Below, piece after piece: positions 43,742 through 55,500 of a stretch of DNA of 64,000 nt. The position numbers and the translations under genes are program-made. How positions within the stretch are numbered: the stretch's first letter is position 1; every line of letters starts with the position of its first letter. The stretch spans positions 558,001 to 622,000 of the forward strand of contig AP026125.1 in the NCBI GenBank assembly GCA_030295235.1, given 5' to 3'. The notes beneath the pieces are model-generated. The model made no database searches. It had not been told where the DNA came from and was given only the letters and a program-made list of their open reading frames with translations. Source of the stretch: Fistulifera solaris (lineage: Eukaryota; Bacillariophyta; Bacillariophyceae; Naviculales; Stauroneidaceae).

Positions 43742-45014
43742 TTAAGATGATTCTTGCCCTGATGCCGCAAAAGCTCGAACGGTCCTTATGAATCCAACCA
43801 AGGCCTCGGCATCTTCTGCCGTTCGCAAGCGCTTATCGGCTGGCTCGGTATCGGATCCGCTCGTCGCTGTGGCCTGATCGTCGGATTGGTCGGAAAGCAC
43901 GCCTAGGCCGGCTGTCTTCTCGTGTATTTCGGGGCCTTCGTGAATGAGCCGTTGAACTTCTTTCATTTTATTCTCCAGGCTCCTCGATGCGTCGTCGCTA
44001 GAGGGGGCTTCACTGGTTGGGTCTTCAAGCAGTGACTGTGCTCTATCTAGCCAGGCTGCAGTTTGAACAACTGCAGTTTTCTTTGAATATAAGTGGCCGT
44101 CTTGTGGTTGTACTCCGGCGACAGCGGCAGTTGTCGCGGCTAACTTCTTGGCTGAATCACGTTGTTGTGATTCGAGTCGTCTATGCCATCGTTTCTCGAG
44201 ATGTAATAGTTCAGCCTGTAGGGAAAAATCAGTTAGGCTCAGTGTAAACGCGTAATGGAGATACTAGTATAAAGAGAGAATCCACAATACTTACTTGAGC
44301 TTTGTCGATGGTAGACACATTGTTTGGACTTCGGACTGCAGGATGAAATACGCGCTTACCAATACACGCGTCGCCAGTAAACTTTTTAGTTATCCTCATA
44401 GGGTCACACTGAAGTTTCTCGGAGAGATAAGTGCGCAAAGTTGTACCAGCGGGTGCATCAAGAAATCCTGAGTTGAAGTCTTGTATAACCCTTGCAACAT
44501 AAGCTTCCTCTTCAGCGGTCCATTTACCGCGCCTTAGTCTCCCATTCCTCTCTGAACCTAACAACTTTGATGCATCCGTATCAGAAATCGAAGTCACAAC
44601 AATCTGCGAAGGAATGAGGGCGGCAGCACTGTCGTCGGAACCATTCGACCTTGGCGACGTATCTTCTTCGGTTTTCTTCGCTCTCAATTTTCCCTCGGAA
44701 AACTCGTGCGCATTTGAGGGTTCTGTCATCTTGATATGCTGTTCTGGAGGCGCAAATTTCCCTGAAACACCTGCAGTCTCCTTTTCTAGTTTCGTATCGG
44801 CATCCTCATTTTTCAAAGCATTAACTTCAAGCAAAGCGGCCGGTAAAGTCGATGCTTCTTTGCCATGCACCTCATCTTTGTTGCTGCTACTCGTAACAAC
44901 ATTATCGGCGTCTGATACTGAGCGCTGAGCTTTCGCGTCGGGAGTTTGATTGTCCTGCTCAGTGGAGGGAACGCCTTCCAGCTTGGGCGACCCTTTTTCT
45001 GTCATTTTTAGCAT
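43742..45014 (-). CDS. SANT/Myb-like nuclear protein of stramenopile type (1 intron)
   Basis: 397 residues from ATG 45014 (a longer frame begins with GTG); the intron 44216-44294 (79 nt) joins DKAQ to AELLHLEKRW. The N-terminal ~165 residues are acidic, Ser/Thr-rich and disordered. Residues ~168-235 hold a motif I recognise from diatom and oomycete proteins: RRGKWTAEEEAYVARVIQDF, then GTTLRTYLSEKLQCDPMRIT and KKFTGDACIGK. It is SANT/Myb-like in its W-x-EEE helix and in the basic segment. A helical C-terminus rich in Gln, Lys and acidic residues follows. A role in transcription or chromatin is inferred; this family is largely uncharacterised. Confidence 0.7.
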
Positions 45015-46181
45015 CCCCGACAGAGAAGACTGCACCTCTCTCCTTGCCCTATTTGGAGTCGATTTCCAACAAAACTTGACACTCCGTAGGCTCCACTGTA
45101 TGCAAGGCCCTCTTCAAATTACTCCATTGACTTGAAAAAGATACTTTATGTTGCAAGTTCATCGAAAAGAGAGGAGCAGATGGCCGGCCAGGATCAAGGA
45201 GATGATGGGAACTTTTTCCAATGGAGATTCGAGATACCGACTTCAACCTCCCAAACCTTCAAGCTGTCCAATTGGCTGTTGTATTATCCCAAGAGTACTT
45301 ACCGCGAACAGGTTGAATCGTGAACTTGATTACCGGTAAGAATCGATGAACTGTAGGAGAAACACAAGCTTCAATGAAGACAGCCAATGAGAATTCACCA
45401 CCAATTGCCCAAGCTTCCGACTATGAACGAAACTGTAGAACGGTTACTTTCTCTTTCGCGGTTTTTTTCTTTTGGTTGCGAGCTTGGTTGCGAGTGCGGG
45501 GGGGGGGGGGGGGGGGAAGCGCGGAACAAATGGGAAAATCAGCTGCTATTTTAATGCTGAAACTTCACTTACAAAACCGTCGACAACAATTGAAATGATG
45601 ATGCTGTGACTCCGGATTTTTTGTTGGCCTTGAACAAAGACGGACGACACAGAGTGGCACGATCGATTGACATTACCCTCGCGCCATTTTTAATGGAATT
45701 TCTTTCAACTCCGCCTCGATGAATCACGAATGACTTCTTTGCAATCACGAGTTCCATTGCTTTCCACTTTCTCTAGCATCGATTAGCTTATAGTACAAAA
45801 CATGTTTGATGTTTCGGAGCTAAGTTCACCATCGATGTGTCTCACAGTTTGATATATAGTAACTTTATCATATTGATAATTTTAGTACCGTTTGAAGTGA
45901 GTATATGCTCTGATAACGGTTGCGTGATTGATTTTAACGGTAATCGCTAATTGACTTCCGTGGTCCAAACGTCTCACAAGGTTATTTGCACGAGCAACGT
46001 CATTGGGGTACTTTTTGTATCGAAGTGCTCGCTCCTCGCTTTTGCTGTGTTGTCCGTTGCACGGCGCTCGAGCGAGGCATCGCAACAAAACCACAAACCA
46101 CCACGTTGTGTGCTGCAATTGGCTGTTGTTAACGATTGAAAGGCAGCACATCGTTTTGTTTATACCAAATTTAATTGAAAT
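45015..46181. other. divergent intergenic region with a long G run
   Basis: 1167 nt between the SANT/Myb-like and proteolipid genes. Short ORFs on both strands are unsupported. A 19-G run lies at 45498-45516 (listed). Confidence 0.45.
45498..45516 (+). repeat. poly-G run (19 G)
   Basis: Uninterrupted run of 19 guanines, the longest homopolymer I noticed. It can form a G-quadruplex; its true length is doubtful given the homopolymer errors elsewhere in this window. Confidence 0.8.
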
Positions 46182-46838
46182 ATGGATAATCCGTCAGCGT
46201 TTGACACCTGTCCAACCATTGCGCCCTTCCTGGGTTACGCGGGTGTGGCTTTATCGATTATTCTCGCGAGTGAGTGACCTACGATGTCCACAAGAACGAA
46301 TACTATATCGTTTGCTGACTGTGTTCTCTTTTCTATCATAGACACTGGGGCTGCAATGGGAACAGCTAGAGCAGGAGTGGGTATCATGCAAAGCGGAATA
46401 AAGAGCCCTGACCTTGTTTGGAGGAACTTAATTCCAATTGTCATGGCCGGTGTAAATGGTATTTATGGTTTGATCACCAGCATCGTTGTTCTTGGGTCGA
46501 TCGCTATGCCTGCTATGGGAGGAAATAACCGTTATTCACTGTATACTGGTTGTGCGCATCTCGCTGCAGGGCTTTGTTGCGGTTTAAGTGGCCTCGGTTC
46601 CGGCGCCTGCATCGGTATTGCTGGTGATGCCGCCATTATGGCTTGCGGATCGTACGATGTCGAATCAAAAAGATCGATTGGAAGACGCCGAGGCGACGGA
46701 AAGAAGAAATCTGGTGGCGGAGAAAAGTTATTTGTTGCAATGGTGTTGGTACAAGTTTTTGCTGGCAATATCGCTCTATACGGCTTGATTGCATCAATCA
46801 TTCTTAGTCAACAAATATTTTATTGCGGGGGTGAATAA
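46182..46838 (+). CDS. V-type ATPase proteolipid (c-like) subunit paralogue lacking the proton-binding Glu (1 intron)
   Basis: 194 residues; the intron 46270-46341 (72 nt) joins IILA to NTGAAMGTARAG. Four membrane helices in two repeats: GYAGVALSIILANTGAAMGT, PIVMAGVNGIYGLITSIVV, GLSGLGSGACIGIAGDA and AMVLVQVFAGNIALYGLIAS. Canonical c subunits carry a Glu in helix 4 (FAEVLGLYGL); here the position is Gly (FAGNIALYGL), and helix 2 also has no Glu, excluding a c''-type site. A basic insert of ~20 residues (KRSIGRRRGDGKKKSGGG) sits between helices 3 and 4. So the protein fits a rotor ring but could not carry protons by the known mechanism; it may be a modified paralogue, with the working copy elsewhere. 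Confidence 0.82.
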
Positions 46839-47879
46839 ACAATACAAAGTATACAGGCAAAGTAATTTCAACTTCGTCAATTCTACAAGAATAAGTTACC
46901 ATATAAACTCCATGAACACACTTCAGTCTCGAGGCATTGTCAAATTTTTATTTAAAGCTTTATATTATATCGTTGAACCAAGATCGCAAGAGGCCAATTG
47001 TTTCTGGTTACCAGCAGTTTCTGCAATGAGCTATGTGGTCCATAGAGCCATGATGATTGGCGTCGTCGACACAACTTGATCAAGGAGTTCAGTCGTGACT
47101 CGTGACACGACGGCGAAAAATATAATGATAACCAGATTACCAACTAAGAAGTATAATTCAAAGATTTCGTCGCGATTAAGGATTCGTGCCTAGACTAGCT
47201 ACTTTAACAAATAACTAAGATGAATTGCATTGTTTTCTACGATATTTTTGCGTCAAAATGCTGGCTGATTGTTGTCTGCTGAAAATATACTATAACAAAA
47301 AGTGTACCGCAATTTACCGTGACTGAATTTCAGTCACGATCACAACCTCACAAGATCGATTGATTGAATGGGCAGGAGCTAGGTCCACAATACAGTAGCA
47401 ATAATTGTTCTGTTATTTAGCAATAACAGTAAACAACAACAAACAGCAACTTTGAAATGATCTTCTCGATTGATCGCATCAAAGTTCCTCCCGTTCCTTG
47501 GTTCTATGTTCTTAGGTTCTAAGTATGACAATCTGACTCACCGGTACCCGATGATTTTTAGGAGATTTTGCTTCGTTCTCGCGGCCTCTCGTTGAATTTG
47601 AATGGAGCCCCGTCGCTTCATTCTGTTTTAATTCATCAAGACTGCTTCGATTAAAAAGTGACGGCAACTTACTAGTCGCAAGCACAGGAGAGCAGAAAGG
47701 TGAGAAGGGACAGGCACGCTGTTCGCGAAATTTCTGTTGCCGTGTGATCCTTATTTGATCGGCAAATACCTTGTACTCTCGAATTTGATGCCAGACAAAG
47801 TCAGCATACAAAGAGCGCAAGTATCTTTTCGTAAAGCTGATTTGTGAGTACCTGACTGGAAATTTGAGTGTTTTTTACA
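46839..47879. other. intergenic, no supported gene
   Basis: 1041 nt between two plus-strand genes, AT-rich. Contains hairpin motif copy 5 (47318-47338). Open frames at 46789-47079 (+) and 47512-47820 (-) lack ATG starts or likeness to proteins. Confidence 0.5.
47318..47338. repeat. dispersed hairpin motif, copy 5 (perfect palindrome)
   Basis: CGTGACTG-AATTT-CAGTCACG: perfect 8-bp stem with a 5-nt loop, sharing the GACTG...TTTCAGTC core of the other copies but with changed flanks. Confidence 0.65.
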
Positions 47880-50016
47880 ATGGATCGTATGCCAGGGCCT
47901 GCGAGATCGCAAGGAAGATCAAATAATAGCGCTGGAAGAGGTCCATCCCAGCCTTACTTTGATAGACGAGAACCGCGGAGGGGGAGGGCCTGGCAATTAT
48001 CTTGGGATGCCTGCCGATCCCGGATGGCGAGGTCATCCAGGACCAGGCCGCTTTCTCGAGCATCGTCCTCCCGGGCCTATTCATGTTAGAGGAATGCCTA
48101 TACCCCGCCCAGGACCTCCACCACCTCCTCCTCGTCAATCAATACCACCCCCTCCGCCGCCGATATTTGCCCGTGCTGCACCGCGAGAATCTTTTGTACA
48201 TCTCGGTCGCGGACGAAGCCCCCTATGACAAGGCCACCCATACACCGGGGTGCAAGGCACGGGCCTGGTTTTTCGCTTCACCCCCTCGACCTCCTCTCAT
48301 TCCCCCTCCCCCTCCGCTACCCCAGGCGTATCCGACACCTTCGCAAAGCAATCCTGTCTTTCCAACGATCCCGCCACCGCTAACCGGCTATATTCTTCAA
48401 CCAAGCATACCGCCTGTACATCCACCTGTTCATACAAGTACCAATACCGTCAATAACAACAACAACACCTCCGTTTGGTCCGAATTCACATCTCCTGCTG
48501 GTGTGAAATACTATTACAATTCCGTCACGAAAGAAAGCACTTATGAGAAACCAGCTGGGTTTGTGTCGCCTCAGTTAAGGTCCACTGCTCCGCAACCAGC
48601 TACGACAAACGCTTCGGAATGGAAAGAATACACCGACAACGCTACCGGCAAGAAGTATTACTCGGATGGCGTCACAACCACTTGGGAAAAGCCAGTAACT
48701 TTCACAAATTCTACGCTTCATTTGTCAACCGATAAAGCAAGTTCTTCATCGAGTTCCAGCGATCCTCCAAACAAAAGGCTGAAAGTTTCGGCTAGGCCGA
48801 AGAGCGAGTTTGAGAGCAAAGAGGAGGCAGTAGCTGCTTTCAAAGGATTTCTGATTGCAAAGGATGTGTCCCCGACAACGAAATGGAGTGAGCTTACAAA
48901 ATTGTATTCCTCAGATCCTCGTTGGATGATCTGCGAAGACGCCTTGGCAACTGGAGAAAGGAAGCAGGCCCTTGCGGAATATCAGACCAAACGAGCCAAC
49001 GAGCTCCGCCAGATGGAGCGCCAAGAAAAAATTCGTGCCCGGGAAGCATTCATGGAACTTCTAACAGATTCTTTAACAAAATTGAAAGCCTTATCGTCAT
49101 GGAAAACATCCTTCGCCGATATTCGTGACTCTCTAACACGAGACGACCGATTTCACGCCGTAGCTGACGAATCGACACGAGAGAGCCTCTTCCTAGATTT
49201 TTGTGAGGAAATAAGGAAAAGGGAAGAAAGAAAGAAGCGCGACCTGCGTCGACAAGCTAAGGAAGATTTTATTGCGTTTCTATCTGAAAAACAAGAGGGA
49301 GGATATCTTAGTTTTGCTTCAACGTGGAACTCCTTCGTGGCATCACTTGACGAGAACGACAAGAACGATGAACGATTTGGTGAATCAATCCACATGTCGG
49401 ATTCTGACAGAGAGATGTACTTTGCCGATTTTGTACATGACCTTCGGGAATCTGAGGAGGACAAACGTTGGCGTCGTCGTGATGCGAAACGGAGGTCGGG
49501 AGAAGTGGAACGGGATGCGTACGAAGACTTTCTTTGTCGACTTGCCCGTGACGACGAAAAGCTTTTTCCTTGGTCTGAGTGGAGAGATATCGAAGACACC
49601 GTAAACGTTGATTCGAGCTACAAAGCGCTTTATGAGCTTGATTCAGACGCTCCGAAAGAATTATTCGAAGATTTTGTTTCCGATTGGAACCACCGTTACC
49701 GAAAAGATCAAGAAGTTTTGGCGGAATTGCTGAGACCGTCGTCACACACAAAAGTCGTCGTTGACTGTGAAACGTCATTCGATACGTTCAAAAAGGCATT
49801 TTAGAAGCGGCACAAAGGTCTCCTGGTCTACTTGACGAGATTACTGATATTTTCAACCAAGTCGAACCTGTATCCAGTGCCAAAGTCTTTTTGAAAGAGA
49901 TGCAATCAAAGAACGGAACCGGAAGATCCGTTATCCGTCGCACCGGAGCGTTGCGCATAGGTCATTACGATTCTAGCGAAGACGAAGGGGAGATCACCGA
50001 AGAAATTGAGAAGTGA
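47880..50016 (+). CDS. PRP40: Prp40-like U1 snRNP splicing factor (WW and FF domains; three or more frame breaks)
   Basis: Prp40 bridges the 5' splice site and branch-point complex. A Pro/Gly-rich N-terminus (PPPPPP stretches) is followed by two WW domains: SVWSEFTSPAGVKYYYN to YEKP and SEWKEYTDNATGKKYYS to TTWEKP. About four to five FF domains follow (EAVAAFKGFLIAKDVSPTTK; REAFMELLTDSLTKLKAL; KEDFIAFLSEK; YEDFLCRLARDDEKLFPWSE). Breaks occur at GGGGG 47980-47984 (one extra), CCCCC 48219-48223 (length wrong; a second break near 48270 is possible) and TTTT 49799-49802 (one missing). Repairing the last extends the protein past 49804 with FLEAAQRSPGLLDEITDIFN to a stop at 50014-50016, ending SSEDEGEITEEIEK. 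About 711 residues in all. The start is ATG 47880. Confidence 0.85.
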
Positions 50017-50129
50017 GGAACGCACGACACACAGCGAGCAGAACAACTAAGTTAGAAGGGAATATGTTTGAAAAGCGCCGTTAACGGGGAATTCCAAAGG
50101 TGTTGTAATCCTTGGCAGCTGACGTGGGA

Positions 50130-51692
50130 TCAAAGATATATTGCAAGAAGCGAAACAGCATGCAATGACCGCCGTCTTAGTTTCTCTCCTGCATCTTGTC
50201 GTACACCAAAACATGCCAAACTTTCGACCAACCCGTACTGCTTGGCCAACCGCGGATGTGCGCTTGTCATACCGGTGAAAGTTAGCAAGAGCTCAATCGT
50301 TTCACGTGCAACTGTACTTTGCTGAATTTCAGCTGTGGCATGATTCACTACAGCTTCTATCAGTTCTGGATTGTAAATCAAACGTTTCATGCTCGCTAAA
50401 TTGGAGGCTATACGGAGCATTGTTTGTATCACAAGAATTCGCGTGCTCTTTTCCGAATCATTGGCTAATGTAACAAGTGCTTTGATGGCGAATGGTAATC
50501 TGGCGAGAGTGAAAGCGCTGAACTGATTCTTCGAGTGTTCCGACAGAGCCAATGCTGCCCAAAGGCGGATGCTTGCATTAAAAGAGTTGGACAAGCATAC
50601 CAAGACCTCCATCATCTTGTGGTAAGCGTTATGACCGACTGCAATGTATCTCGCAAGTCGCATCAAGGAATAAGCGGCCACTGTAGCTACTTCATCTTCC
50701 GTCGACGCGTTTGATGCAATACGAATTAGACGAGGGACAATTTCGGCACATCGATTTATCAGTGCACCAGCAGTTCTCCTCTGTATAAGACGAAAAATGA
50801 CTTTTGCCGAATCGACTCTGACGTCGAGTGATTTAAGATTGGAAACCATCAACTTCGCAATCGCTCCTTCGTTGTGGTAACAGATCAGTGATTTGAATTT
50901 ATTGTCCGATACCACTATCTCCACCGTTTTAATGGCAAGCAACTTTGTTGGGGTATGACTGACGCCAAGGAATAGTTCAAGGGATTCTAGAAACCCACCT
51001 GTCTGCACCAACTTTTTCCGATTCCGTTTTTCCGCTGCCAAGTTGTGAAGAATCTGGGCAACATGGAAGCGCACTACGTAATCTTTTGTGACCAGCGCGC
51101 AATGGATTAGGTTTTCTGCTGCTTTTGGTAGTTTAGCAACGTACATTCCATTTCCTCGATCGCGGGTCCACGCACTCAGAAGCATAGCAGCACATTCCGC
51201 CCGATCGTCGTTACATTGCATGAAATTGAGTAGCAACCCAATGAGGACGTGTCCGTTCTTAATGAAAAGGAATGATACTTTGATCTCTCTTAGTTGATAA
51301 AGGAATGCCAACAACGCCTTTTGTGACAACATCCCCTTTTGTTTATCCAACAGTACAGAAAGAAGTGACAATAGCTCGGCACCGCTATCGTAGAAGAAAG
51401 GACTGGCTACTTCAGCTGCGTTGAAGAGAAGGCTGCTAAGCAAATTGCATTTTAAAGCAGTTGAACGATCATCACTCGATTGTCGGCACCGAGTAAGACA
51501 TTTTAGAACAAGCGTGGCGGCACCATTGTCACAGAGAAAGCGACAATCAGTCGGGCTGAGTTCTGAGAAGAATGCATTCGTTACCTCTATAAGTTCGATC
51601 TCGGTTTCCACGTCCGGCGCTTCGACTAGCAATTCTAATAGCCGCACGCTTTCCCCTATTCTCTTCGAGCTGCTCGTCGAGTGTATCATCAT
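50130..51692 (-). CDS. armadillo-repeat protein
   Basis: 520 residues from ATG 51692 (MMIHSTSSSKRIGESV); the frame extends upstream only with a GTG. Ten or more helical ~40-residue repeats of ARM/HEAT type, for example AATLVLKCLTRCRQ, VVRFHVAQILHNLAAEKRNR, TKLLAIKTVEIVVSDN, IRLWAALALSEHSKNQFSA and TRILVIQTMLRIASNLASM. No extra domain, signal or membrane segment. ARM proteins are scaffolds in signalling, transport or cytoskeleton; nothing narrows this down. Convergent with Prp40 (113 nt apart). Confidence 0.72.
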   Translation of the reverse strand: MMIHSTSSSKRIGESVRLLELLVEAPDVETEIELIEVTNAFFSELSPTDCRFLCDNGAATLVLKCLTRCRQSSDDRSTALKCNLLSSLLFNAAEVASPFFYDSGAELLSLLSVLLDKQKGMLSQKALLAFLYQLREIKVSFLFIKNGHVLIGLLLNFMQCNDDRAECAAMLLSAWTRDRGNGMYVAKLPKAAENLIHCALVTKDYVVRFHVAQILHNLAAEKRNRKKLVQTGGFLESLELFLGVSHTPTKLLAIKTVEIVVSDNKFKSLICYHNEGAIAKLMVSNLKSLDVRVDSAKVIFRLIQRRTAGALINRCAEIVPRLIRIASNASTEDEVATVAAYSLMRLARYIAVGHNAYHKMMEVLVCLSNSFNASIRLWAALALSEHSKNQFSAFTLARLPFAIKALVTLANDSEKSTRILVIQTMLRIASNLASMKRLIYNPELIEAVVNHATAEIQQSTVARETIELLLTFTGMTSAHPRLAKQYGLVESLACFGVRQDAGEKLRRRSLHAVSLLAIYL

Positions 51693-52505
51693 GGTTTGGT
51701 TTGTGATAGTTGATGAGAAGGCATCGACCGCTTTGTTTATGCAAATAATGAACCTATGATTATGAATTTGTATGTGCTTAACGGCAATTTTGTTTAATAC
51801 AGAACCCACATGAAAGCTCGGAGTACTGGAATGCTATAACAAGTTTGCTTTTACCCTAAGAATACCGTTTTATTTCAAATTCGGTGTTTCTTATTTGTTC
51901 AATTTAGAGTTTTACTAAAGTGGGCGAGTAACGATCTTTGTTATATGAAGCCTTACGTAGTCTATCTCAGCTCTCTAGTAGGCGTTTTGCACATAGCGCC
52001 GATCCCGATTCATCGTCACTAAACCTCCTAACGCCAACGCCTTTCATTCAGCGGTAAGGTTACAGGTTACCGACGTGACGAAAGCAAGCTCAATCTCCGG
52101 GTCTTGTTGAATACCGGTCAGCGACGACCTTGCGAAGAATTTAGATGGCCGGTGCACATTTGACTCTACCGCAAATAGTACGCGGCTTCTTGCATTGGCT
52201 CTTGGCTCTTCGCTCTCGCACCTCGCAGAGCCACAGAGTGGGCCCAATGGTTGCAGACCGCACGACGCACGACTTCGTCGATGGTTGGGTGTTACGTTAT
52301 TTTATTCCTCTACAAGAATCTTGGTTATTGAATAAACTCAAACGTTCGCTATTGTATTCAACAATTGAAAACGACGACTGGGTTTCTTTTCGAGCGGAAA
52401 GGCTATAACACTTCGTGGGTATTCCTTTCGATTGAAAAAGGAGGAGAGGAGAAAAAGGAGAAGATTGTAAAACGTTTTGTGCGGCAAACACGTTGCCAGC
52501 TGACA
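51693..52505. other. divergent intergenic region
   Basis: 813 nt between the ARM and TRF4-like genes. The frame of the latter is open upstream to about 52365 but its first residues look non-coding. Nothing else supported. Confidence 0.4.
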
Positions 52506-55500
52506 ATGAGTGTGGAGAAACAGAACGGGGCGAAAGAAATTTCTGTGAAGCAAATAGAGCTTCAAAAATCATCGAGCATGCATAACCAGTCTTCAGTGAA
52601 TCCGGAAACTTTGGAAAGGTTGCCTCCATCGACGTCGGCCCCACATGTTCTCAAGACTGCTAATATTACTGAAAATGAGTCTTTTCGAAACGGGAAAAAC
52701 GAGGTGCGAGACTGGTTTGAAGCCATGGACGCTCGGGAGCGTAGTTCTGTCCTCGCTTTCGTGGATGAATCGTTTTTGACGGCGCTTTTATCCTTTGCAT
52801 CATGGTCCAATTCGCCTTCAACCACCCAAGGGGGTACCAGTAAGTACAATAGCGTTTAGAGTACAATCCCACGTCGTCCCGGCGTCTGTTCGTCGGTCAG
52901 CGATTCCCGGCACGTTGAATGATGAAGATTCCATTCGACTAGGGCGAAGAGCCATCGACAACTTTGATGTCGGTCGGTCGGGTTTACTTTGTTTACAAAT
53001 CAATTCAAATTATTTATGTATTCACAAATATTTTTTTCTTAATTCAGGCAAACGAATCGACTGGACTGCTACGGTGGATGTCAATGCTTTCTTGGATTCC
53101 ATGCATGGGCGTCCGCATGATATATTATTGGGATCTAGCACAGAAGATGACAATGTCGAAGCAAAAGATGAAGTCGACCAAAGCACGAACGCGGCAGATG
53201 CGACTATCGAAGAAGCAGGGCGTGAGCTTGTTGATTCTAATGCGTTAAGGATACCCAGGAACGAAAATTCGGTTGCACGAGAACTTGCACTTAGCGATAT
53301 CAAATCGATATCACGCGTTATCAACAAGGTATGCCTTGTCTTTCCGGCTGCTTTTCGCCACTTTAATGCAGAATTTGGAGACGAGAAGAGCCCCGCAATC
53401 GTTATGACTCATGACGATGAGACCGAGTGGCAACAAGCGCTGAATACATTCGACCAAGTTTTTACACACTTCTTTGGTTCGGGTTTTCTGATGAATGTCG
53501 ATTTGTCTGAAACATCGATCGACACGCTCTTGCTCTTACGGTTGGAGCACTTGAAGAAAGCGAACAATTGTGTTCCTTTGGCACTTATCTTTTTCGTTCG
53601 GCTCGAAATGGCCGCTGTTTTGTCCTTCAGAGATGAGTTTCGTTCAAGCCATGACTATACGGTTAGATTACGGAAGCCTTTATCTCGATTATTATCCAGC
53701 ACCACAATGCTTGCGTCGAATACTCAGGTTGATTCTTGCTTGGGTCCTTTTCTGTCGGCTTTCTGTATACCAAGTGATGATTCATCGATCGACATTACTT
53801 CTCTTTGGCTCACGCCTCTCAACTATCTTTCATACGTTGAACGCAACAACATGAACTACGACTGGGTCGCCTTAGATAACGCCATCGGTCTGTCATTGAA
53901 TCAAATCGGGGCTCCGAATTCTGTCGACGACGGAATTTGCATTCGTAGCGAAAGTACCGATGCCGAGTTGAAAGAACCTTTAGAGGTACAGAATGCGACA
54001 AGCGACACCCTCGACAATCTGTCCATTCACCTAAAGAAGAAGAGGAAATCGAGAAAGCGAAAGGTGCGTAGTTTTTGGCGAACTTCCTTTTGTTCTTCCG
54101 TTGCAGCAGTCTTACATGTTTTCTGACATTTTCAGGGAGGGAAGAAAAGTTCTCACAGCGAGAAACATAGTATCGAAACGGTTGACGTGGAGCCAGAGCG
54201 TGGAATGAAAGAAGTTGTCATAGCAGCGGCGGAGATGCCTCCGAGAAATTCTGAAAGTCTGGTGATAAAGCCAAATCTTCCTCCCCACGTTGTCGCGGAC
54301 GATATTATCGAACAAAGTCTTGAACGCAAAACGGCTGAAGTGCCGCTACATCTTAATCATTCTATTTCGGTATCAAGTGAAGACTCTGATCACTCTCTGA
54401 GTGCTAAAGACGATTTGGGAGGAAAAGACACCTCAGCAGCAAGTAAAGTACCGGTACCGATTGCTTCGCCCGAGTCGCATCTTTTACATGCGGCTCGAAA
54501 CGCTGAGGTTGAGGAGGATGACGAAGATGCTTGGGAAAGGGTCGAAGTTCGTGGAAGAGGTAACCGCAGAAAGGGCAGCGATCAACAGATGCTTCCTGTG
54601 AAGAATCGTCCCCACAATGGGGGGCCCGACGGAACGAGCGGATTGAAAAAGGCAAAAGGTGCTAGATCCGTAGCATCGAGAAAGAAGGTTGCGAACCGTA
54701 AAGTTGCAAAAGACATAATTTCTTCCGTTTTGGACAAGGTAGCGGACGAAGTGCAAGTCAAGAAAGCCATTAGTTCGAAGCAAGCAGACAATCCTTGGAA
54801 AGTTACAAACAATGTCCCGTCCACCCGAATAGAACCGAAAGTACTTTCTCACGCCCCGTCAGCAAAAATGACTCCCCCGCGCGAAAAGACCATGCGAGAT
54901 GTTCTGCTAGGGCCTCAAGAGAGTACCTACAGTGGAAAGCAGCCGCCTATTGTGCAGAACACCAGCTCTCCTAAAAAAGATCAAGTCGGTCGAACGAAAA
55001 TCACCCCAAATAAAGTGGACAAAGACATTTCAACCACTGCTCTGGCAGATCAAAATACTGCTCCTACGTACCAGGAAACGGTCTCCGCCGTTTCAACACC
55101 GTCAAACGTCGCTACAAAACAAGATCGAAATTCGTCTGAGGAGAGAGTTTCGAAGAGTGACTCCTCCAGCGTCGACGAAACAAACGGAACGCCTCTAAGC
55201 AATGGTCGGCAGTCCACACAACCGAAGCCTGGTACAAGCAGTGACAGTCCACCGCTTCCGACCTTGTTGAACCCGGATAATGCCAACAGTACAACTTCTT
55301 CCGTAGCGTCGAGCCTTGAAATACCCAGCGGTTGTCATCGACACCACGCAGGCACCGGAGACGTCAATGACGTTGGTTATCACCTTTTGGACGTCTGCGA
55401 CCAGTTAAGCCGAGACATGTGCTTGTTTATGAGCAGGCGAGCGTTAGCTCTCGGTGCGCGTCGTCGCGAAAGAGGGGCCATCCTCTATGCATTGCAAGAT

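Noticed and set aside
46182-46838. Reading the proteolipid as the c'' (Vma16-type) subunit
   Set aside because: c'' carries its Glu in an early helix; here helix 2 reads PIVMAGVNGIYGL with no acidic residue, and the overall two-repeat layout is c-like.
46789-47079. 96-codon frame after the proteolipid gene
   Set aside because: Overlaps the 3' end of the proteolipid gene in another frame and is AT-rich low-complexity.
47512-47820. 102-codon minus-strand frame
   Set aside because: Begins with TTG, contains no ATG before most of its length, and matches nothing.
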